DNA of 64,000 bases from positions 3,409,001 to 3,473,000 of the forward strand of contig CANJKZ010000922.1 in assembly GCA_947471745.1 (NCBI GenBank). Reading direction: 5' to 3'. The stretch is from Closterium sp. Naga37s-1. Its lineage: Eukaryota > Streptophyta > Zygnematophyceae > Desmidiales > Closteriaceae. Below are positions 10,784 through 21,433 of this stretch, in pieces (within the stretch, counting starts at the first letter, position 1; every line of letters begins with the position of its first letter). The position numbers and the translations under genes were made by a program. The notes beneath the pieces were generated by a model that searched no databases, had not been told where the DNA came from, and saw nothing but the letters and a program-made list of their open reading frames with translations.

Positions 10784-11602
10784 TGTTATAGTCACAATAG
10801 GCTTGAATGTGCCTAAAACGAAAGATAGAGAGCACAGACGGATTTCTGCACAGCGGCTTCAAACGTTGATAGCGTTCTGCTCACAGCTGCAAATGACCTG
10901 ATTCAAATTGGATCTAGAGCGTCGTGATGTCGTCTACAATTAGCAATTTAGATTGCACGATTTGATAAAGAATTGACGACACAGCGTCGGTTTGAACGAA
11001 CGGTACTATGGCAGCCACTATAGTCTTAGAACACAAGATAGGAAGAGTTACGAGTTGGGAATGACTCCCAGCTCCTACAAACCCCAAGAGCCGAGGTACA
11101 GTGATGTGGAACAGTGCCACACTGTCCCCAACCACGAAGGGTCTCGAAACTACCCTTCACTAGGGCCTACACCAAGTGAAATGTTACACTACACAAAGTA
11201 ATGTAACTATCTTCAATATCTTGAGGTGTACCCTTTTGGCGAGCTTCGAAATCACTTGAGGCTTGACACCAAGGCTCGGGCTCTTCATCACAAACTCATC
11301 CTTGAGTTCTTGATGGGTCTGCTGCACACACCTGCGACACGCCGAACGTTCGACACAGGACAAAATAGAAACCGCGCACGACAAAATAGAAATCGCGCGC
11401 GAGACACAAACGACCGCGTAACACGCGTCTAGCGATAACTCGCTATTGACTCGACACACACACTCGACATCATGACTCAACATTCACACACAATTATAAG
11501 CATGAAATATATATTATCCCATGCCCTCATACCATTCCATACACACACACATTCACGCACACGGACAACAAGCCGAGTGCAAACCGTAGGGTTGCACCAA
11601 CA
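10784..11602 (-). repeat. B1 5' LTR and adjacent primer-binding site
   Basis: 819 bp, the promoter-bearing LTR for the minus-strand element. The primer-binding site TGGTATCAGAGC (complement of 10770-10781) is separated from the LTR by two bases, the usual plant Copia spacing. Confidence 0.95.
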
Positions 11603-11607
11603 GGAGT

Positions 11608-13772
11608 CCCGTCTTCTACTGGTCTTCCTCCTCCCTTCCTCTGTCCACTGCCTGACCAGTCGCAGCCGTCGTTACAGCCCGCCTCCCCACTGCCTGTTCC
11701 CTATCCTTACAGTGTGCAGTCTGGAGGTCTTACAGAGCGTCGTGAGCCCGCGTCTCGTCCTATCTCGCCTGTTCGCACTGCTCGTCGCGCTCCTCGTTCG
11801 CGTCCTCCTCCTGTCCCAGGCACACACACCATGGCACTCCGTCCTTCCTCTATTCCACTGCGTGTTCCTCTGCCTGCTCCTCCTGAGTCCTCTCTTCCTG
11901 AGGTCCCTGACCCTGAGTCTGACCGAGAGCGTGCTGCCAGTCCCACTATAACTCGTCTCCTTGCCACTACTGTCACTGACCCGTCCTTTGAGTCTGCTGC
12001 TACTTCTGCTCTCGTTGCTGAGCCGCTTGACTTTGCTACTGCCTCCCGTCTCGACTACGCCTCTGCTCTGGTTGCTGAGTCTGTGCCTCCCAGTCCTCCG
12101 TCGGTCGGGGGTGAGTGTGCTCTTGGCACAGACGGCCTTGAGGACAGGCAAGAGGAATTTGAGTGTCTTGCAGCTGCTGTACCTCGTTTCGCTTCCTTGC
12201 TGCTTGCCCCTGAGGGAGACCCGGATGCTCCAGACATCCCGACCCCGCGGTGGCAGGCAGCTATGGATGCCGAGATGGCATCCTGGAAGTCCACCGGCAC
12301 TTACGTTGACGAGGTTCGCCCACCTGGGGTGAACATAGTCGATGGCATGTGGATCTTCAGGGTGAAGCGGCCGCCGGGTTCTCCGCCTGCCTTCAAGGCG
12401 CGTTACGTTGCTCGAGGTTTCAGTTAGCGACAGGGAGTTGACTTCTTCCAGACCTTCTCCCCCACCCAGAAGATGACTACTCTTCGGGTGTTGCTGCACA
12501 TAGCTGCTCAGCGTGATTACGAGTTACACTCCCTGGACTTCAGTACAACCTTCCTGCAGGGCAGCCTGCACGAGGAGATCTGGCTGCGCCGACCACCTGG
12601 TTTCATTGGGTCGTTTCCTACAGGTACCCAGTGGAGCCTCCGCCGGCCAGTCTATGGTCTCCGCCAGGCGCCTCGCGAGGGGCACGATACACTCAGGACT
12701 ACACTTGCGGCTCTTGGATTTGTTCCTTCTATAGCAGACCCGTCGCTGTTTCTACGCACCGACACCTCGCTGCCGCTGCTCTACGTCCTAGTGTACGTCG
12801 ACGACCTCGTCTTTGCCACGGCTGACACTAAGGCACTGACCCTAGTGAAGTCCGAGCTGCAGAAGAGACATACGTGCACAGACTTGGGTGAACTGCGCAG
12901 CTATCTTGGCCTGCAGATCACCCGGGACAGAGCACGGCGCACCATCACACTGACTCAGTCACACATGGTGCACCAGGTCCTTCAGCGCTTTAGCTTCCAG
13001 TACTCCTCGCCACAGCTCACTCCTCTATCTACCAGCCACTCGCTCTCAGCTCCACCTTCGGACGAGTCCGTAGAGCCGAGTGGTCCGTACCCAGAGCTTG
13101 TGGGTTGCCTCATGTAGCTGATGACTTGCATACGACCCGACCTCGCGTACCCTCTCAGCCTTCTTGCTCGCTACGTGGCTCCCGGTAGGCACCGAAAGGT
13201 GCACTGGGATGCTGCGAAGAGGGTACTGCGTTACCTGTGCAGTACGTCGGGCATGTGGCTTGTGCTTGGAGGACGGGGTCCTGTTGTCCTCACTGGTCAC
13301 GCAGACGCCTCCTGGGTTGACGACTCAGCTACGCAGCGGTCGTCGTTACACCTTCAGCCTTGGGTCTGGCTCGGTTTCTTGGCGGTCTCCCCGCTCGTCT
13401 TCAGTTCTCAGCTCCTGCTGTGAGGCTGAGATCTACGCCTGAGCCATGGCTGCTCAGGAGCTACGCTGGCTCACCTACTTGCTGACCGACTTGGGAGAGC
13501 AGCCTCGTTCGCCTCCAGTCCTGTACGTAGACAACAAGGCCATGATAGCCTTGTGTTAGGAGCACAGACTGGAGCACAGAACAAAGCACATCGCTCTGCG
13601 ATACTTCCTTGCTCGAGAGTTGCAGCAGCGTGGTCAGCTTCGTCTAGCGTACGTGGCCACTCGGGCCAACACTGCTGATGTCTTCACCAAGGCACTTCCG
13701 CCTGGTGACCATCAGCGCTTTGTTACTGTGTTAGGCCTTGTGCCTACTTTGCCTCACTTACTTACTGCCTGA
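11608..13772 (+). pseudogene. Copia A1 reverse transcriptase-RNase H, broken
   Basis: Downstream half of A1, resuming after B1. The reverse transcriptase starts near 12240 and shows YVDD at ~12796 and the Copia-typical YGLRQAPRE; RNase H shows HADASWVDD and a C-terminal ADVFTKAL. Compared with A3 and A4 it has an in-frame 13-codon deletion at ~12250, CAG-to-TAG at 12425, TAC-to-TAG at 13115, a frameshift near 13345, TGA at ~13440 and CAG-to-TAG at ~13556. The natural stop is TGA at 13770-13772. The sequence is clearly recognisable, but no enzyme can be made. Confidence 0.93.
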
Positions 13773-13992
13773 CTCTGCCTGTACTGTGATCTATCTATAT
13801 ACCTGCATGCTTGCACTTGTTAGGGTATGATCACTGTATTGTTTGTTCACTTTATATAACTCTGCATGTGAACTGGCCTTGTGGCCCTTTGCTTGTGCTC
13901 GGACTATGTGGTGACTTTATGATCCACCCTGAGCTTGCTTTGCTTTGCTTCTTCTCTTGACTGGTCTTGTGACCATTGCTTGTTCTGGCTAT

Positions 13993-14015
13993 CCCCCACT
14001 TCGCCTATAGGGGTG
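13993..14015 (+). other. A1 polypurine tract in a hairpin
   Basis: CCCCC (13993-13997) pairs with AGGGG before the LTR. The purine arm is the plus-strand primer site. The same arrangement is present in A3, N1 and A4. Confidence 0.6.
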
Positions 14016-14185
14016 TGTCAAACATATATGCATATATGCTTAGTTATATCTAGGCTTAGTTTATGTGTTTATAGTTCTCTAGGCTATAGTGGGTTTAGCC
14101 TTAGGGGGTACAGAATTTCTCTCGACATTCTACTTGTACCCCTCCTTCTTTCCTAGTCATTCATTCCTCGCCCACTATTCTCACA
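14016..14185 (+). repeat. A1 3' LTR
   Basis: 170 bp, starts TGTCAAAC and ends TCACA. It keeps blocks common to A-family LTRs (TATAGTGGG, GGGGTAC, CTTGTACCC) but is otherwise diverged from A3 and A4, so it marks a distinct subfamily. Its partner is outside the window. Confidence 0.88.
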
Positions 14186-14260
14186 GTTCGAAGTCATCAG
14201 ATTCTGCTTAGGCGGTTTCATGGGCATCTGCGACCCCTAAGTGGACTCTAGACTATAACA
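14186..14260 (+). repeat. C1 5' LTR, 3'-terminal remnant
   Basis: Matches the last 75 bp of the C1 3' LTR (19184-19258) with a few substitutions. It ends CTATAACA, followed by AG and the primer-binding site. Confidence 0.88.
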
Positions 14261-14300
14261 AGTGGTATCAGATGCGGTTCTTCTCTTTTCCTGGGTCAAT

Positions 14301-17300
14301 ATGGAGGATGAAGGTTCTGCTCCAGCTGGTCCTAGTGGCAGTGGAGGCGTGAGAGGCGCTGGGGAAGCAGGAAGAGGCGTTGCTGGCGGATCTGCACCAA
14401 TAGCATCCGTTTCAACACCAGCCAAGGATGATGTGAAGGCATTCAACCTAGAGAAGTTCTCCGGGGAGGATTGGGCATCATGGAGCTTCAATATGGAGCT
14501 CGTATTTAACCATTATGGGCTGCTTGAAGTGATGGATGCAGAATTGAAGAGGCCAGCGAGCGAAGGAGCGACCAAGGAATGGGATTGCCGATCCAAGGAT
14601 AGATTCTTCCTTCTCTCTTAATGCCTCTCATTGAACCAGCTGCACCATGTCAAGCATCTCATCAAGGATATCCAGTGTGGTCCCAAGGCATGGAAAATAT
14701 TGAAGGATGTCCATGCCCCCAGCAGCGAAGCGATGGTGGTGGTGCTCGAACGACACTTCCATGCGGTGAAGATCAACGAGGTTGATGCGGTGCAAGAAGC
14801 GTTCGATCAACTCCGGGACCTCTATATGAAGCTCTCTGCTGCTGGTGTAGACTACCCTGAGAAGATCAAGTGCTACAAGGCTCTCTCCCTGCTGCCGGTG
14901 TCGTGGGGCCACTTGGTGGTCATCCTCAATGGCATGAAGGACTCATGGTCCCTTGAGTGGATCCGTGCTCAAGTCCTTCAAGAGGAGTTTCGGAGGAAGG
15001 AGCTGACTGCCGCTGCCGGTGAAGGTGGAGGCTCTGCCTACGGCATGAAAGGCTTCAAGGGGCGTGGCAGCAAGAAAGGCAAGGCCAAGGAACGCTCTGG
15101 AGGGGAGCAGTATTCGGGAGGGAAGCGTGGCAACAAGGGAGGCAAGCGGTGTGGCGGCAAGTGTTGGTATTGCCATGTGGAAGGTCAGCCATGGTATAAT
15201 TGTCGCAGCATTCTTGACGGTTGGAGGCCTGGTCAGCCATCAATTGAAGGCTCTAAGGGTGTTCTTGGAGCTATGGGAGAAGGCATGGGCGGTGAGGAGG
15301 GCGATGGAGGTGCCGGCGGACATGACGGCATGTTCTACCATGTAGGAGAGGCATGCTCCGAGGACATGGTTGTACTGGCCAGCAAGGTTGCTTTCACCGT
15401 TCCTCCCATTGGGTCATCGACATGGGAGCCTTCATGACCATGACCAACCGAGAGGATCTGCTGGATGAAGTCAGGCCATCAAAGGCAGCCACCGTTGTTT
15501 CAGCCACCGGCCAAGTTGTATACGTGCGTGGCGAGGGGAGAGCCATGTTTATGGGTGCGGATGGGAGGCTTGTGGGGCTGAAGCGTGTTCTGCTTGTCCC
15601 TGGACTATGTGCCAACCTTCTCTCTACCAACGCATTGAGTGAGGCAGGGATGAAGATGGAGATGATGGGCACAAAGGTGTTCAACGCAACTCTGGATGGG
15701 TGCGTGTTGTGGGACCTCCGAGTCGGCAAGGACATGCACTGGTCTATGTGGGAGATACTGGTGCTGCCATGGAAGGAGGCGGCTGCTCGCTTGGCTGCTG
15801 AAGCTGTAAGAGGAGGGCATGCAAGCCACATAACCAGTGGAGGAGGTGGTGATGGGGTAAACTACCAAGTGTAACTCCTAGCACGGGTGAGACGGATTGG
15901 CTCACCGCACACCGTCGCTTTGGCCACGTGGCGCTACCTCAGTTACATCAGCTGTTTAAGGAGGAAAGAGTCAAGGGGCTGAGGATAAAGGGGGAGCCCA
16001 AAGAGGTGGGCTCTTATGAGACTTGCTTGACCAGCAAGTTCTCACGATTTCCCTTCCATTCGGCGGTGGGGCAGTCAAGTGACCCGGTGGAGCTCGTGCA
16101 TGTGGATCTTGTGGGGCCTTGTATTCCATGACTATGGTGGATGATTACACAAGGCTCACCTGGTCTTTTCCACTTGCAAAGAAGAGTGATGCTGCAAGGG
16201 TCATCATTGAAGAGTGGCTGCCCATGGTGGAGCGAGAGAGCGGCAAGCGGGTGAAGGCAATTCGTAGCGACCGTGGTGGGGAGTTTTTGGGAGCGGAGTT
16301 CCGGAGCTGGTTGAAGCGCCATGGCATCAAGCAGCAGCTCACCACGGCCTACACCCCTCAATCCAACGGCGTGGCAGAGAGAGCGAACCGGACCATCATA
16401 GAGGGCGGGAGAACAATATTGGTGGACTCGGGTCTACCCTTGCGGTTCTGGCCCCTCGCTATTCGTCATGCTACCGTCATCAAGGACCGGGTGTTGACTA
16501 ATGTGGGAGGCCAGCATTGGGTCCCTATGGAGAAGTGGAGTGGGAAGAAGCCCCTAGTTGATATGCTTCGTGTCTTCGGGTGCATGGGGATCGTGCATGT
16601 CCCTAAGGAGAAGCGTCACAAGCTTCAAGCGGCGGCGGTGTGGGCTGTTCATTTGGGTCTTGCACGGGGGAGCAAGGGCTGGCTCATGTGGGACCCAAAA
16701 TCCAACACCGTCTTCACCACCAGAGATGCCAAGTTTATGGAGGGGCTCATGTTCAAGGAGTGGTCGGAGCGGGGGAGGAGCAAGGTCACCATTCCGCTTG
16801 TAATAGAGGTAGGAACGAACGACCCACTTCTCATTCCCATCGAGTTCTCCTCATCTGCAGAGTTGACAAAGGTGTCACATGACTTGGGAGGTGCTGAAGT
16901 GGAGGCAGCAGATGTGGAAGAAGTACTGCAGCAAGGGGAGGCCCCTGTAGCTGAGAGAGGTGGTACCGAGGAGGAGGTGCAGAAGTCTACACCATCCCCT
17001 AAGCTTCCACCAAGTCGCACAACCCAAGGGAAGCGTGATGCTGTCCGTGGTGGAGCCAAGGAAGGAGCAGCCAAGGAGAGGCCCAAGAGAGCTGCCCACC
17101 CAAGAGATTTCTTCAAGTATGAAAGGCTTGGGGTTCCCAAAGGCATTGCTGGTCCAGGAGGAGGAATATGAGGAGGAGAAGGGAGCCGAGGGGGAGATGG
17201 AGCAGATTTGTTGCTTTTTCGTCAACTTACCTCATGAGACGGCGTCAATGGAGGAAGCTCTCGCTGGAGATGATCGAGAGGCATGGCTGGCTTCAAGGGA

Positions 17301-18180
17301 GGATGAGTTCAAGAGCCACATGGAGAATGAAATGTGGACCCTTACCAATCTGCACCCAGGAAGGAAGGCATTGGACTGCACGTGGGTGTTACATGTGAAG
17401 ACCGATGCGGAGGGGAGGTTGGAGAGGCGCAAGACAAGGCTTGTGATCAAAGGCTTTCAGCAGAGGGAGGGGATGGACTTTCAAGAGGTGTTTGCTCCTG
17501 TTGCCAAGGCTCCTACGCTCCGGTTGTTGCTAGCAGCCGCTGCCATTTGTGGCTGGAAGGTGGAGCAAATGGATGTGAAGACGGCGTTCCTCTATGGCAT
17601 GGTAGATGAGGAGATCTACATGAAGCAGCCAGAGGGGTATGATGATGGGAGCGGACGAGTTTGCAGGCTCAACAAGGCCATCTATGGCCTCAAACAAGCT
17701 CCAAGGTGCTGGTATGCAAGGCTGGTGGAGGCGTTGGAGGCTCTTGGCTTCAAAGTTAGCGGGTGCGACGAGAGTCTCTTCATGACCAAGGGGGAGGAGG
17801 AGAAGGTATTTCTCCTTGTCTACGTCGATGACATCCTCCTCTTCTCTCCATCCCTGGAGAGGATCAAGGAGGTGCAAGGGAAGCTGAAGGAGACCTTTCA
17901 ATGCAAGGCCCTTAGACCAGTGGGGTATTACCTTGGTCTTCACGTGGAGCAGGACGAGGTGAAGGGATGGTTGAGGCTTCACCAACACAAGTACCTTGCA
18001 GCGATGGGGGATAAGTATGGGCTGGAGGAAGGGAGGAGTGTGAGGAAGGAGGTGAAGAAGGGCACCATCTCCTTGCACTAAATCAACACTACCAAGCAAC
18101 CTGCGGATTTCTTGACTAAGCGGCTTGCAGAGCATCAGCATTCGAGCTGTGTCACCTTGTGTGGCATGTCCTTCAACTAA
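14301..18180 (+). pseudogene. Copia C1 gag-pol, broken
   Basis: Gag starts at ATG 14301 (MEDEGSAPAG). Damage judged against C2: CAA-to-TAA at 14619; knuckle histidine lost (CWYCHVEGQPWYNC at ~15167-15208, C2 has His); one-base deletion near 15389; protease Asp-Thr-Gly changed to Asp-Met-Gly (~15420); deletions near 15855 and 16110; frameshift near 17135. The integrase core (VDDYTRL, RSDRGGEF, GVAERAN) and the reverse transcriptase with YVDD (~17821) are otherwise well kept. Nearly all of RNase H is deleted: sequence jumps at ~18045-18080 from the end of reverse transcriptase to the C-terminal QPADFLTKR motif, with a TAA at 18178. Confidence 0.93.
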
Positions 18181-18237
18181 GGGAGGCAGCTTCAGGGAGC
18201 AGCTAAGGGATGAATGAGAGCATGATGAGGGGGAGTT

Positions 18238-19258
18238 TGTTGTGCCAAAGCAATATAGTGGCACGGTCATCGCACTCCCATTCAGCCTACAAGCCTGCTC
18301 AGCTTCTGGAATTTTGTGTAGAGGTGCTTCATTATGTGTTCTTTAGACCCTCAAAGTTTCAGAATTTTTTAATCAATTTACAAGGCATGGCATAATTTTT
18401 TAGTTTCAAGACTTATGGCATCCCAGAAGTGTGTGTTACTCTTTCTTGGTAACACCCGAGTTCACCATTTCGGCTGCTGACTTATCTACCAAGCTCTGAT
18501 TGGTCTGAAAATCGGTTTGGCAGTCCTTTGCCAAGTTTTGCAGGTGGTCACTGAGTTTCAGGATAACCCAGCATCAGAACAGCACGTGATAGCTGTCAGA
18601 AGTTTCTATTCCGCAGTCATGGTGCACTGTTGGCAGCATTTCCCTTGCCACCCTTTCATTGTTGTCATGCCAATGGAGCAGGGACAGAGAATGAGACAAG
18701 AAGTACAGGTGGTCAATTGGGACTCTACCACCCTCCCTTTGAGAAGTGTGGTCTTCCTGGAAGCAGCTTGCAAGAGGGTGCAAGTGGGAAGACAAGCTGA
18801 CTCATGGTTGGCTTGACTCACTATTGGTAGCCTTGAGTACAGCTCTGAACATCCAAGTGTGGTTGGCTTTGCTGACCTAGCTAGGACGTTTCCCATCCTT
18901 CTCTAGCCTTTCTCCCCTAGGACTCAACCTTCTCTGAGTTCCCAGGATGGTTCCAACCCCTTAAGAGTCCCCTAGGCAATGTCGTACTCACCTCTTCCTT
19001 GCATCAATGAAACTACACGTTTTTTCGGCAGAGCTTACGTTTTTGTTCACTGCGTAACGCATACACCTCTGATGAAAGCAAGCAATATACCGTTATAAAG
19101 CAGACACCTGAAGCTAAATTTCCTCTAAGTGTCAGCCTCGTATGTTATCAGAGCTGACCGTGACGGCGTTTTGAACAGAGGCGGTTCGAAGTCATCAGAT
19201 TCTGCTTAGGCGGTTTCAAGGGCATCCACGACCCCTAAGTGGACTCTAGACTATAACA
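18238..19258 (+). repeat. C1 3' LTR
   Basis: 1021 bp, starts TGTTGTGCC, ends CTATAACA, preceded by the purine tract GAGGGGGAGTT (18228-18237). The C2 LTR is the same family but 627 bp; it lacks an internal block of about 390 bp present here between ~18370 and ~18765. Confidence 0.9.
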
Positions 19259-19762
19259 GGCTCCACTCACAAGTGGGAGAGACAAGGAAGAAAAGGGACA
19301 TCGAAACCCTAAAGCAAAATGACACCATTTATGTCGTTTGTAGCGAAAGGGTTTCCAGTTCGATTCCAACAGCCTTGATACAAGCTGTTCTTGGATACAA
19401 CTCAAAATTATTATTGGAACGATCAAGTTTTGTACACTCTATTAGCTTTACAAGTTAATGTACTTTTGCAAAATGCTTCGCAACCTTAAGATGATTTCAT
19501 TGCCTCTTGCTTTTTTTTTTTTTTTTTTTGCGAAGCAACTCTTTACGATCGATTTTGCCAAATTTCATTTTCATATTTATTAAAAAAAACATGAAAATAG
19601 AATATATAAACTACAGTAATACCCCTCCCATAGTATGAATGTTGAGCAGTTTTAAATATTGTTCACTGTCTTTTGGGCAAAGATTTTCCTTCATTGTAAT
19701 AGTTTATGTTGTACTGTTTGCACTATTTTTTTACTGTTTGGTGCATTGATTATTACTTGAGT
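19259..19762. other. AT-rich spacer, no gene seen
   Basis: Contains a T run at 19511-19530 and an inverted repeat TGCTTCGCAA/TTGCGAAGCA around it. A related ~45-bp string ending in a T run occurs at 25419-25465. No coding signal. Confidence 0.6.
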
Positions 19763-19996
19763 CATGAAATGCATGATAATTGTATTATGAATTTCACAAG
19801 AATGCTTATATGAATGTAATGAAACAAGTTAATAGACGCTTATGCATGGATAATGGTTTAGTATGCATAACGGTTAATGCGGAATGTTACAACGTACACG
19901 TAACATATCGATGCGTGCATGATAGTAAATGGATAAAAATGCGAGATAGTTAACAACCCAAAAGCTAAGCTACCGCATCCCCTGCCTAGTATGGGG
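19763..19996 (+). repeat. Direct repeat R, copy 1
   Basis: About 230 bp, from GTCATGAAATGCATGATAA to CATCCCCTGCCTAG, found again at 21207-21433 and 23267-23500. This copy is the most diverged and is not followed by LINE sequence. Confidence 0.85.
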
Positions 19997-20699
19997 GGGA
20001 GGTCAAGAGTTTAGCTTTTGAATAATCAACTACCACATGAAACAACAAAAATCTGTGAAGTCTAAAAGAAAAGTCAACTCTATCAAATCCAGGTCGAAGT
20101 TGTCACACACGAGTCACTGAGTGCGCCAATGAACCTTTTGTGAAATGATAGACCTGAGCTTTTTTTTTTTTTTTTTTAATCACAGACATGCATTGTTATT
20201 GCAATGGATATGAATAAATGCATACAACTACGGCAAACACGAACAAGGACATACACACACATACAAACACATATACAAGATCACACACATTCACACAAAC
20301 ACAAAAAAACTCAATGCACGAACTGTAAAAACAATAAAAAATGCAAACATCAATACAATACAATCCTAAAGATCACCACTACTATCCACTTCACAAGTAA
20401 TCTTGATAGGTGTACACATCTGGAATGAAAGTCAGAAGGAACTCTGGAAAAACAAGTAGGCGATGAATGAAGGAGGGGAAAGAAGGAAGAGGGGAGAGAA
20501 AAAAATAATTATTAAATTGTGGAGAAATTGGAAAAGAAAGCAAGGCAAATGAGGAGAAAGTCATAATAACCAAACAGAATGCAAGCTAATGGTGGTAAGG
20601 TAAAAAAATGATGAACAATGATATACATTAAATAACAGAACACAAATCAACAGAACAAGCAACATAACAGGAAACAACGATATACCTTAGCTGTGAATT
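19997..20699. other. AT-rich spacer with CA-rich microsatellite
   Basis: T run at 20161-20177; ACACACATACAAACACAT-type repeats at ~20240-20310; A/G-rich stretch at ~20460-20560. No coding signal found. Confidence 0.6.
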
Positions 20700-20934
20700 T
20701 CACAGAGAGAGAACGAGAGAGAGAACGAGAGAGAACAAATGAGAGAGAGAGAACGAGAGAGAGAGAGAGAGCAAAAGAGTGAGAGAGAGAGAGAGAGCGA
20801 GAGAGAGAACGATAGAGAGAGAGAGAGAACGAGAGAGAGAGAGAGAACGAGAGAGAAAGAGAACGAGAGAGAGAGAGAGAGAGAACAAGAGAGAGAGAGA
20901 GGGAACGAGAGAGAGAGAGAGAACAAGCGAGAGA

Positions 20935-20976
<42 letters not shown>

Positions 20977-21206
20977 ATGAGAGGGAGAGAACGAGAGAGA
21001 GAGAGAGAGGGAGAATGAGAGGGAGAGAATGAGAGGGAGAAATGAGAGGGGAGAACGAGAGGGAATGACAAGAGGGAGAGAACGAGAGAGAGAGAACGCG
21101 AGAGAGAGAACGAGAGAGAACGAGAGAGAGAGAGAGAGAGAACGAGAGAGAGAGAGAGAGAACGAGAGAGAGAGATGGAGAGAGAGAGAGAGGGAGAGAA
21201 CGAGAG
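20700..21206 (+). repeat. GA-rich satellite
   Basis: About 500 bp of GAGAGA with interspersed GAGAGAACGAGAG units. A shorter tract of the same kind stands at 23166-23266, each time directly before repeat R. Long Arg-Glu or Leu-Ser frames here are artefacts of the repeat. Confidence 0.95.
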
Positions 21207-21433
21207 TCGTGAAATGCATGATAAATGTGTTATGAATTTCACAAGAATGCTTATATGAATGTAACGAAACAAGCTAGTAGATGCTTATGCATGGATAATG
21301 ATTTAGTATGCATAACGGTTAATGTGGAATGTTAAAACGCACACGTAACATATCAATGCGTGCATGATAGTAAATGGATAAAAATGCGAGATAGTTAACA
21401 ACCCAAAAGCTAAGCTACCGCATCCCCTGCCTA
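21207..21433 (+). repeat. Direct repeat R, copy 2
   Basis: Same sequence as R copy 1, joined at ~21434 directly to LINE coding sequence; the identical junction recurs in copy 3. Confidence 0.85.

Larger units (their letters stand above)
5120..11602 (-). mobile_element. Full-length Copia LTR retrotransposon B1, nested in A1
   Basis: 6483 bp, bounded by two 819-bp LTRs beginning TGTTGGTGCAACC and ending CTATAACA on the minus strand. I count 10 differences between the LTRs (about 98.8% identity), so it is fairly young. The primer-binding site TGGTATCAGAGC (complementary strand of 10770-10781) matches the initiator tRNA-Met type. A purine tract GAGGGGGAGTT lies next to the 3' LTR (complement of 5939-5949). 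The target-site duplication is GGTGT/GGAGT, one mismatch. With an open gag-pol and all cis signals, B1 is the best candidate here for an autonomous element. Confidence 0.96.
1..14185 (+). mobile_element. Copia LTR retrotransposon A1 (5' end outside window), holding nested B1
   Basis: A1 runs from before base 1 to its 3' LTR at 14016-14185. The order is C-rich leader, gag, protease, integrase, Gly/Ala linker, reverse transcriptase and RNase H, which is the Copia domain order. It is split at 5115-5119 by element B1; the flanking 5 bp are GGTGT on the left and GGAGT on the right, and the Copia coding sequence resumes at 11608 at the matching place in copy A4. At least five nonsense codons and two frameshifts make A1 non-autonomous today. 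The base after the 3' LTR starts the tail of a C-family LTR, so A1 probably inserted into the 5' LTR of C1. Confidence 0.9.
14186..19258 (+). mobile_element. Copia LTR retrotransposon C1, decayed
   Basis: Visible parts are 75 bp of the 5' LTR end, a primer-binding site (TGGTATCAGATGC at 14263), a broken gag-pol and a full 3' LTR. The 5' LTR remnant begins exactly where the A1 3' LTR ends, which is what an A1 insertion into this LTR would give. If so, the rest of the C1 5' LTR is upstream of the window and A1 is flanked by GTTCG on both sides. Confidence 0.88.

Noticed and set aside
20700-21206. CRISPR array
   Set aside because: Simple-sequence repeat with no regular unique spacers; the context is a eukaryotic nuclear genome.
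20647-21235. Leu/Ser-rich and Arg/Glu-rich open frames on both strands
   Set aside because: Pure translation of the GA satellite.
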